A stretch of 6,195 nucleotides of DNA, taken from NCBI GenBank assembly GCA_003566395.1, contig PXDL01000544.1, positions 1-6,195 of the forward strand, read 5' to 3'. A program made the position numbers and the translations under genes. The stretch comes from Balneolia bacterium (GTDB lineage Bacteria; Bacteroidota; Rhodothermia; Balneolales; Cyclonatronaceae). The notes beneath the pieces are model-generated. The model searched no databases. It worked only from the letters and a program-made list of their open reading frames with translations, and was not told the origin of the DNA. Shown here piece after piece: positions 1 to 5,015 of this stretch. Position 1 is the first letter of the stretch; every line of letters starts with the position of its first letter.

Positions 1-51
1 ATTACATCCGGCCCCAAATTCGTGTCGTGGAGGTTTAGACGCTGGTCAACC

Positions 52-110
52 ACCCCGTCAGTCTGGCGGCTGCCACCCTTGGCAAGGATGGGAGCTTTTA
101 GTTACGGGGT
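52..110. repeat. Palindromic three-way-junction intergenic repeat
   Basis: Seen directly: ACCCCGT (52-58) and ACGGGGT (104-110) are exact reverse complements and can form an outer 7-bp stem. Inside lie two hairpins. The first is 59-72, CAGTC pairing with GGCTG (one G-T wobble) around a TGGC loop. The second is 73-91, an 8-position stem with one mismatch (C76/A88) around the GGC loop at 81-83. A 12-nt unpaired tail (92-103) leads back to the outer stem. The whole folds as a cruciform or, if transcribed, as an RNA three-way junction. From memory, similar 'CACCCCGTCAGT...ACTGCCACCCCTT...ACGGGGTG' elements are common between genes in Bacteroidota and relatives and may be non-autonomous mobile repeats. 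That family link is recall, not a search. Confidence 0.6.
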
Positions 111-150
111 AATTCAGAAATTTAGAATGCCGGAATTCAGAATACAGAAT
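111..150. repeat. Degenerate AGAAT-rich short repeats
   Basis: AATTCAGAA occurs exactly at 111-119 and 134-142. AGAA(T/A) recurs four times in about 40 bp (starting near 116, 124, 139 and 146), with CAGAAT at 138-143 and 145-150. The block directly abuts the right end of the folded repeat at 52-110. It is AT-rich compared with the surrounding sequence and looks like a decayed simple repeat. No function can be read from it. Confidence 0.4.
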
Positions 151-166
151 TGAGGGGATAGGGTTT

Positions 167-177
167 CCACCCCGTCA
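167..177. repeat. Second copy of the head of the 52-110 repeat
   Basis: The 11-mer CCACCCCGTCA at 167-177 is identical to 50-60, the left end of the folded repeat. The sequence after it does not continue as the two hairpins, so this is a head fragment or a truncated copy. The GAGGGGAT at 152-159 just before it resembles the hairpin and tail part of such elements, which suggests a rearranged or nested remnant. Eleven matching bases alone are modest evidence. Confidence 0.35.
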
Positions 178-270
178 CCCAATCCGGCCTTTTCGAATAA
201 GCGGCGCCCCGAGCTGTGGTGTAAATCCGGCAGCAATTCCCACACGGAGAAATCTCCCATTTTGTTAGAA

Positions 271-299
271 ACACAGATTTCCGCGGATTCATGTGGATT
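271..299. repeat. 10-nt-phased GATT repeat
   Basis: Three consecutive 10-nt units, each ending in GATT plus one base, fill 271-300: ACACAGATTT, CCGCGGATTC and ATGTGGATTA. GATT falls at 276-279, 286-289 and 296-299, exactly one helical turn apart, and a further GGAT lies at 306-309. From memory this resembles the 'CACAGATTTCACGGATT' intergenic repeats scattered through many Bacteroidota, Chlorobi and other genomes. Nothing in the window shows what it does. Confidence 0.45.
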
Positions 300-346
300 A
301 CTCTTGGATCCGGTTACTTTTCACCAATCTTTTTACCCGCACCCCC

Positions 347-1657
347 TCACAAATCTTCTAAAATCGCGGCTATGCGTCGGGCCTGTGTTTCCCGGGAGTA
401 GGGCTCGATGGACTTTCTTTTTTGGGATGAATGGTTCGGTGAGGCGTGTTCCGGTCGGTTTTTTATATACTGTTTTAAGGTGCGAATCATGCCGGTTTCG
501 TCTGTGTAATCCAGCGTGGTTCCGGCTTCGGTTTCGTTGAGGAGACGGGCGGCATCACCCTGAACCGGCCCGATGCAGAGTACAGGCCGGCCCGATGCCA
601 GATATTCAAATACTTTCCCGGATAAAAACCCCTCCGCGTTGGCCGTCCGGTTGATGAGCAGTAATAATAAATCCGCAGCAAAAATATGGCGAAGGGCTTC
701 GGGATGAGGTACATACGGCAGAAACTCGGTCTGACTCACCAGTCCGTTTTTTTCGATGGAAGCGCGAACGCTCATATCTGTACTCCCGACCAGCCGGATA
801 CGCAGCTTCCGTCGAAATTCTGCATTATCCTTACAGCACTGTCCGAGTGCTTTCCAGAGCGACTCGGGATTTCGGGAGGGAACCAGACTTCCGGTATGGA
901 CAAGCAGAAAGGTCTCCGGGTCACGGGGGGCGGGCCGGATATCCGACACATCCGCAGGATCGAAGCCGTTCGGAATCACCTCCACACGTCGGGCGCCCTT
1001 TTCCAGAAGCTCCCGGCGGATATGTTCGCTGACGGTGGTAACCACATCCGCTGAACCAAGGACGCTCCGTTCCAGCTTATGATGACGACGGTCGGCAAGG
1101 CGGGTGAGCATCAGATCATCATAAAAATCGATGCCGGTCCAGGGGTCGCGGAAATCCGCCACCCACGGAAGGCCTGTCAGCGCCGCCAGTTTTTTCCCGA
1201 TCAGGTGCATGGAGTGAGGCGGACCGGTTGTGATGATGGCGTCCACAGGATGGTTTCTAATGCGATTTCGCAAATAACGTACCGACGGGCGTATCCAGAA
1301 GCGACGCGCGTCGGGGATAAACAGGTTGCCGCGGATCCAGCGGGACATTTTTTCGAGCCGGCTCTCTGAAGTTTCCGTATCGGTACGGGTGAAGCCCGCA
1401 CCGACCGGACCTTTGCGGCCGGTGAGTCGTTTATACCAGCGGTACGGCTCGGTGATCGGGCGGCGGAGGACGATCGCATCATCCCTTACATCTGCCAACA
1501 GGCTTTCGTCTATGGCGGGTGGTTCGGGGTTTTCGGGTGTGTAAATTACCGGCTGCCAGCCGAATTCCGGAAGGTATTTACTGTATTTCAGCCAGCGCTG
1601 AACGCCGGAACCGCCCGAAGGCGGCCAGTAATATGTTATGATGAGTACTTTTTTCAA
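347..1657 (-). CDS. Glycosyltransferase, family 4-like (GT-B fold)
   Basis: A 436-residue cytoplasmic or membrane-associated glycosyltransferase that probably moves a sugar from a nucleotide donor to a cell-surface glycan or lipid acceptor; donor and acceptor cannot be read. The N-terminal acceptor domain begins MKKVLIITYYWPPSGG with GSGVQR at 16-21. ADFRDPW lies at 167-173. The donor domain has VIPNGFD (227-233), the linker strand HTGSL (254-258) and GKVFEYLASGRPVL (347-360), which takes the place of the usual E-x7-E region with Glu351. Length is normal for the family. The start is TTG at 1657-1655, overlapping the TGA of the upstream gene as TTGA. It gives the typical family N-terminus, and no in-frame ATG fits. 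No close Shine-Dalgarno is visible, so translation is probably coupled to the upstream gene. Glycosyltransferase is secure; the exact reaction is unknown. Confidence 0.9.
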   Translation of the reverse strand: MKKVLIITYYWPPSGGSGVQRWLKYSKYLPEFGWQPVIYTPENPEPPAIDESLLADVRDDAIVLRRPITEPYRWYKRLTGRKGPVGAGFTRTDTETSESRLEKMSRWIRGNLFIPDARRFWIRPSVRYLRNRIRNHPVDAIITTGPPHSMHLIGKKLAALTGLPWVADFRDPWTGIDFYDDLMLTRLADRRHHKLERSVLGSADVVTTVSEHIRRELLEKGARRVEVIPNGFDPADVSDIRPAPRDPETFLLVHTGSLVPSRNPESLWKALGQCCKDNAEFRRKLRIRLVGSTDMSVRASIEKNGLVSQTEFLPYVPHPEALRHIFAADLLLLLINRTANAEGFLSGKVFEYLASGRPVLCIGPVQGDAARLLNETEAGTTLDYTDETGMIRTLKQYIKNRPEHASPNHSSQKRKSIEPYSRETQARRIAAILEDL

Positions 1658-4164
1658 ACATCTGCGGCTTTTTCACCCTGCGCTTCCGTGCGCAGCCGGA
1701 CCAGCCCCCACCCGATGATGCCGAGAATAAGCAGATTAAACACCCAGGAAAGCGCCGATCCTACGGTATGGGAGGCCGGCGAAAAGGTCAGGCTTACCTC
1801 ATGCTCACCGGCATCAAGGTGAATTCCCCGAAGCAAGAAGTTCATGGCATGGATGTCGGCTTCCTCTCCGTTAATCTGCGCGGTCCAGCCGGCCGGATAA
1901 TACATTTCGCTGATGGCAACATAGCCCGGTTCCTGTTTCTGAACCCGGAACCTGATTTCCCGTGCGTTATAAGTAAGCATCTCAAAAGACGCGCCGAAAT
2001 CGGAGCGGTGATCGCGAATTTGATCTTCCGGTTTCTCAATTACCGAGCGGAAAGCAGGGTCGAAGCCTGTGTCCGAAATAAATTCCAGGGCATCGGCCGG
2101 ATGCGATACGGAGGTAACTTCTTCAGGGAAAAATACCTTTGGGAGCACATTTCGGTTTTCAAGGACAATGCCTTGCTCACTTTCATGCACGGCTTCATAA
2201 CCCGGAAACGGATAAGCCTGGCGCGCAGTCATGTATCTCACGTTGAGCATATCCAGAAGCCCGAAATTTATTCGGGCCGGTCCGGCAGAAAAAGCATGGT
2301 CGATGGCATTTTGATAACGGCTCATCTTGGCGCCGGTATATCCACCGACCGAGGGATAAAAATAGGCCGGAACCGCGTTGTTGAAGGCATTTTGATCGAT
2401 CGGAAAGACGCGGTAGGGGTAGGGGGCGTCCCGCATTTCCCGCTGGATGAAGGTGTGGTATGAGGTGCGTCGCTGCTCAAGGAAATCGCGCTGTGCCACG
2501 GTAGCATTGATTTTGCTGTTATCGGGGATATAGCGATTCCCGACCGAAACAAGGTCTATAGCCGTTATGAGAAAGATCCCCAAAACAGCGGCTGAGGCCG
2601 GAATCTTGGCAGCCAGAAAGAGTCCGGCCAGTATGATTGCGAGGCCGGAAAGCAGTAGAAAACGAAGGGTGTCACGCTGAGCCAGCTCCTGACGATCTTC
2701 CTGTATTTCGGCCAAATAGCCGCTCACAAAATCCATCACTCTGGGGTCGTCGGGGCTTACCTGGTTTTGCTGAGCGACCTGCTGGGCAATTTGCTGCCGC
2801 TCGCCCGCTTTCTCGTAGCTAAGAGTGGTATTGACCGCAATCAGCATCAGAAGACCCACCGCAATGGTGATACCCGCGGGCTTGTCAAGCAGCCGGACCG
2901 AGGTGGGGTTGGGGTCTTTTTCACGCGTGAACAACCAGCTCACGCCCATAGCGGCCAGTACGTTAAAGCTGAAGGAGGTAAGCATCAGCCACTTTTCCGG
3001 TGCCCGGAATTTGTCGTAAAGCGGCATATAGTTGAAAAAAAGCTCGTTGAACCATAGCAGGTGCTCACCCAGGGCAAACAACATCGATAGAAGCGCGGCC
3101 GATAGAAAAACCCATTTAAGCCCGTTTTTCACATTAAAGAGGGTCAGAAGCACCAGAAAGAAGACCATAGCGCCGAGATAGTGCGGACCGCTTGTCATGG
3201 TTTTGGGTCCCCAGTAGAGACCGTCGGCCGAGGTTCCGCCCTGAATGCCGGGCACCATGAGGGTGGTCATTTCCAGCCAGCCATGCGACCAGGCCATGGC
3301 GTAATCCAGCTCAAGTCCGCTTCGTTCCTCCACCTGATCGCCACCGCGTGTACTGTGGGGTGAATATTCATAGATACTCCAGTAGGGCTGAATGTTGGCC
3401 GATAGGGCAAGAAGCCCGGCTGCCGCAATGAGGCCCGTTTTTTTGAGCCAGGCGGGAAGTTCGTTGTTGCGATGCGCGTTCCAGGTATCGTATATCCACC
3501 AGAACGTAAACAAATAGAGAAAAAAGTAGGTGACCTGAGGATGTCCGGCCCGGAATTCAAGCGTGGCCGCAAGGGCGAAAATGCCGAGACCAAGAAGCGT
3601 GCGCGATGACCGGGTGAGCATCAGGTAGCCGTAGAACATCCACGGGATGAAAGCCAGCGCATAGACTTTGGCGTTATGGCCCGCCCCGACTATAATAGGC
3701 AGATATGTCGTGAAGCCGATCAGGAGCGCACCGGTAAGGGCGGCCAGCGGATGCAGTTTAAGGCGAACCAAAAATAAATAGGCCCCGGACAGCATCACCC
3801 ATAAAGCGGCGGCCGGAAAAATGGGAGCCAGCCAGGTGAAAATCTGATCGATATGGGGCACCGAGCGCTGATAGGAAACGATATAGGCCGGCATGCCCGA
3901 AAACATATTGGACGACCACAGCGGCTCTTCCCCGTATTCTTCCCGGTGTTCGATAACCGACTCGGCACTGGCGCGCCACTGCACAATATCGGGCGAAAAG
4001 AATTTCTGATCCCCGATAATGACATCGCTGTACTGAAAAACGGGAAGAATTAGCAGGATGAGCAGGCAGATCAGATGCTGATGCCGTGGACTGAGTTTTT
4101 CCCAGGGATTGAAGGGGCGGGTAAACGATCGCTGCTGTTTTTTCCGGCTGCGTTTTGCGGACAT
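1654..4164 (-). CDS. YfhO-family polytopic membrane protein, probable GT-C-type glycosyltransferase
   Basis: An 836-residue inner-membrane protein with a basic, Arg/Lys-rich N-terminal tail (2-29), about 13-14 hydrophobic segments between roughly 30 and 541, a large probably extracytoplasmic domain (about 545-800) and a last membrane helix (about 804-822). YfhO-like hallmarks are NNAVPAYFYPSVGGYTGAK (595-613), LDMLNVRYM (637-645) and the C-terminal ISEMYYPAGWTAQINGEEA (751-769) followed by LRGIHLDAGEHEV. Asp59 in SPDIVQW, in the first outer loop, sits where GT-C enzymes carry a catalytic Asp; that role is inferred. A Gln-rich loop (about 452-500) lies between helices. Bacillus YfhO glycosylates lipoteichoic acid; this homologue's substrate is unknown, probably a surface polymer built with the downstream glycosyltransferase. 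The ATG at 4164 follows a pyrimidine-rich stretch with no Shine-Dalgarno, 16 nt after gatC. Confidence 0.85.
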   Translation of the reverse strand: MSAKRSRKKQQRSFTRPFNPWEKLSPRHQHLICLLILLILPVFQYSDVIIGDQKFFSPDIVQWRASAESVIEHREEYGEEPLWSSNMFSGMPAYIVSYQRSVPHIDQIFTWLAPIFPAAALWVMLSGAYLFLVRLKLHPLAALTGALLIGFTTYLPIIVGAGHNAKVYALAFIPWMFYGYLMLTRSSRTLLGLGIFALAATLEFRAGHPQVTYFFLYLFTFWWIYDTWNAHRNNELPAWLKKTGLIAAAGLLALSANIQPYWSIYEYSPHSTRGGDQVEERSGLELDYAMAWSHGWLEMTTLMVPGIQGGTSADGLYWGPKTMTSGPHYLGAMVFFLVLLTLFNVKNGLKWVFLSAALLSMLFALGEHLLWFNELFFNYMPLYDKFRAPEKWLMLTSFSFNVLAAMGVSWLFTREKDPNPTSVRLLDKPAGITIAVGLLMLIAVNTTLSYEKAGERQQIAQQVAQQNQVSPDDPRVMDFVSGYLAEIQEDRQELAQRDTLRFLLLSGLAIILAGLFLAAKIPASAAVLGIFLITAIDLVSVGNRYIPDNSKINATVAQRDFLEQRRTSYHTFIQREMRDAPYPYRVFPIDQNAFNNAVPAYFYPSVGGYTGAKMSRYQNAIDHAFSAGPARINFGLLDMLNVRYMTARQAYPFPGYEAVHESEQGIVLENRNVLPKVFFPEEVTSVSHPADALEFISDTGFDPAFRSVIEKPEDQIRDHRSDFGASFEMLTYNAREIRFRVQKQEPGYVAISEMYYPAGWTAQINGEEADIHAMNFLLRGIHLDAGEHEVSLTFSPASHTVGSALSWVFNLLILGIIGWGLVRLRTEAQGEKAADV

Positions 4165-4180
4165 AGAAAAAGAAAGGAGT

Positions 4181-4468
4181 TTATTCGATCACGCGGGGTA
4201 CGCGGAAGTAATCGGAATCGGCGTCCGGAGCGTTTTTCAGGGCCTCTTCATGGTCGAGAGGCTTCAGGGCTTCGTCTTTTCGAAGGGCTCCGTCGGGTTC
4301 AATAACGTGTTCCAAAGGCTCCACCCCGGACGTATCTACCTGATTGAGCAGCTCCATATACTCAAGAATCCGGTTCATATCGCCGGCCAGTTGTTCGGTT
4401 TCGTTTTCGGAAAGCCGGAGACGTGCAAGATGAGCTACATAAAGTACTTCGTCTTTACTGATGGACAT
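4181..4468 (-). CDS. gatC: Asp/Glu-tRNA amidotransferase subunit C (GatC)
   Basis: A 95-residue small subunit of the GatCAB amidotransferase, which converts Glu-tRNA(Gln), and often Asp-tRNA(Asn), to the amidated form in bacteria lacking the matching synthetase. GatC wraps around GatA and stabilises its contact with GatB. The sequence starts MSISKDEVLYVAHLARLRLS, has the ILEYMELLNQVDTSGVEP region and ends DYFRVPRVIE, all typical, and the length is normal. I chose ATG 4468 over the in-frame GTG at 4477 because it gives the usual family N-terminus. No Shine-Dalgarno is visible. It is first in a leftward operon with the YfhO-family gene 16 nt downstream. gatA and gatB are not in the window, so the complex is encoded at scattered loci. 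Confidence 0.94.
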   Translation of the reverse strand: MSISKDEVLYVAHLARLRLSENETEQLAGDMNRILEYMELLNQVDTSGVEPLEHVIEPDGALRKDEALKPLDHEEALKNAPDADSDYFRVPRVIE

Positions 4469-4504
4469 GAAATACACAGTTTAAGGGTGGATGATGGAAC
4501 AGAA

Positions 4505-4551
4505 ACGTTTACGGATGCAATTTAGCTCTTATTCGTTCCGTCCGTAAACGT
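4505..4551. promoter_or_regulatory. Inverted repeat upstream of gatC, possible operator
   Basis: ACGTTTACGGA (4505-4515) and TCCGTAAACGT (4541-4551) are exact 11-bp reverse complements separated by 25 bp. The left arm lies within the self-palindrome AAACGTTT (4503-4510), and the right arm continues into a tandem GTAAACGTAAAC (4544-4555). AAACGTTT-like cores are known from LacI-family operators, so a regulator site is plausible but inferred. The repeat lies 37-83 bp upstream of the gatC start, where it could act on gatC or on the divergent ptsH. As RNA from the minus strand it could also form a stem with a 25-nt loop. There is no T-run that would make it a terminator. Confidence 0.45.
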
Positions 4552-4619
4552 AAACAGAACGTGAAAAAATAACTGAAATACCTGACAATAACTACCACAC
4601 ACACGAGGGTGAAACCTGC

Positions 4620-4648
4620 TTGTCGTTAACGAGTTTGGGCGTTATTAT
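4620..4648 (+). promoter_or_regulatory. Candidate sigma70-type promoter for ptsH-ptsI
   Basis: TTGTCG (4620-4625) as a -35 (four of six consensus bases) and TATTAT (4643-4648) as a -10 (five of six) are separated by 17 bp, the preferred spacing. Transcription would start near 4655, giving a leader of about 73 nt before the ptsH ATG. The palindrome TCGTTAACGA (4623-4632) overlaps the -35 and the spacer, so a bound protein there would block polymerase. If the host uses the Bacteroidota-type TAnnTTTG promoter, this reading would be wrong. Confidence 0.45.
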
Positions 4649-4719
4649 AGCGAAGACGCTGCAATAATCATGCAGCCGATCACAAATAGAAAACAGCAGC
4701 TGATTTCAGTGTTAACGAC
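4622..4719. promoter_or_regulatory. Paired GTTAAC inverted repeats flanking the ptsH leader
   Basis: GTCGTTAAC (4622-4630) and GTTAACGAC (4711-4719) are exact 9-bp reverse complements 80 bp apart. Each is centred on the palindrome GTTAAC, and the left one extends to the 10-bp palindrome TCGTTAACGA (4623-4632). One lies on the candidate promoter and the other ends 8 bp before the ptsH ATG. This arrangement would suit a dimeric regulator bound at two sites with looping. It is not shown that anything binds here. Confidence 0.35.
4658..4676 (+). promoter_or_regulatory. Short hairpin in the predicted ptsH leader
   Basis: GCTGCA (4658-4663) pairs perfectly with TGCAGC (4671-4676) around a 7-nt AT-rich loop. 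It would lie almost at the 5' end of the ptsH mRNA if the promoter at 4620-4648 is right. A 5' hairpin there could protect the message from decay. No T-run follows, so it is not a terminator, and the match to any riboswitch class is nil. Confidence 0.3.
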
Positions 4720-4727
4720 CGTTATTC

Positions 4728-5015
4728 ATGATCAGGAAAACCGTTTATGTAAAAAATCCTTCCGGTATCCATGCCCGCCCGGCCTCCATTCTGGTGAAGG
4801 CCGCAAGCCGGTATTCATCGGAGTTCCATATTCTGTCGCACGGGTACCGCATTAATGCAAAAAGTATTCTGGGGGTGCTTACCCTGGCGGCAGAGCAAGG
4901 GGCGGAGCTGGAGCTTGAATTCCATGGGGAAGATGAGCAGGAAGCTATGAAGGAAATCTCGGCTATATTTGAAGACGGTTTCGGGATGATGGATGAAGAA
5001 ACCGGAGGTGAGTAG
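4728..5015 (+). CDS. ptsH: Phosphocarrier protein HPr
   Basis: A 95-residue cytoplasmic phosphocarrier that takes phosphate from enzyme I on a histidine and hands it to EIIA domains or regulatory targets. The active site is complete: PSGIHARPAS at 11-20 places the phosphorylated His at 15 and the stabilising Arg at 17. KSILGVLTLAAEQG (45-58) places Ser at exactly 46, the residue phosphorylated by HPr kinase in organisms that have that enzyme. The length slightly exceeds the common 85-90 residues because of an acidic tail (about 82-95, FEDGFGMMDEETGGE). The start is ATG 4728; no Shine-Dalgarno precedes it. The stop TAG overlaps the ptsI GTG by one base, and the ptsI ribosome site lies in its last codons. 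An EIIA or HPr kinase gene is not in view, so a sugar-transport versus purely regulatory role is open. Confidence 0.95.
   Translation: MIRKTVYVKNPSGIHARPASILVKAASRYSSEFHILSHGYRINAKSILGVLTLAAEQGAELELEFHGEDEQEAMKEISAIFEDGFGMMDEETGGE
5004..5008 (+). promoter_or_regulatory. Strong Shine-Dalgarno for ptsI inside ptsH
   Basis: GGAGG at 5004-5008, continuing as GGAGGTGA to 5011, is the complement of the 3' end of 16S rRNA. It sits 6 nt before the GTG at 5015, an ideal distance. It decides the ptsI start, because the same frame has a TGA at 5009-5011 and only one codon (GTA) between that stop and the GTG. None of the other four genes in the window has a comparable site. Confidence 0.8.

Larger units (their letters stand above)
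1..346. other. Gene-free intergenic stretch rich in short repeats
   Basis: I find no credible gene here. Plus frame 1 is open from the window edge to the TGA at 151-153, but its product is basic, has no recognisable motif and runs straight through the palindromic repeat at 52-110, so it is probably chance. A minus-strand frame is open only over positions 101-1 and has no ATG. The stretch holds the repeats listed separately. It also has three copies of ATCCGGC (6-12, 182-188, 225-231), the first and last followed by similar CAA(A)TTC-like sequence. The leftward operon ends at 347, but I see no GC-rich hairpin followed by a T-run on the minus strand, so no intrinsic terminator can be called. 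A gene ending left of the window cannot be excluded. Confidence 0.6.

Noticed and set aside
1..153. Possible 3' end of a plus-strand gene entering from the left edge
   Set aside because: The frame is open but runs through the palindromic repeat and the AGAAT block, has no motif, and is short enough to be open by chance.
52..177. CRISPR array or insertion sequence
   Set aside because: The repeated head occurs only twice without regular spacers, and there is no transposase gene or long terminal inverted repeat.
262..540. 92-codon plus-strand frame across the end of the glycosyltransferase
   Set aside because: It begins in the GATT repeat region and continues antisense to the glycosyltransferase C-terminus; no family likeness.
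686..1082. Overlapping plus-strand frames of 108-122 codons
   Set aside because: Antisense to the glycosyltransferase, whose motifs and frame are clear; the products are low-complexity and unlike known proteins.
1768..2463. 231-codon open frame on the plus strand
   Set aside because: It lies wholly antisense to the well-supported YfhO-family gene, and its product shows no recognisable motif or domain.
4171..4178. AGAAAGGAG-like ribosome site near the YfhO start
   Set aside because: It is on the plus strand; the YfhO-family gene is on the minus strand, where the same bases read as a pyrimidine-rich stretch.
4109..4525. 138-codon open frame on the plus strand
   Set aside because: It is antisense to the conserved gatC gene and its junction, with no family resemblance; a shadow frame.
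4545..4552. Bacteroidota-type -7 element (TAnnTTTG-like) for gatC on the minus strand
   Set aside because: TACGTTTA matches seven of eight positions, but no TTTG is found at the expected upstream distance, so no promoter is called.
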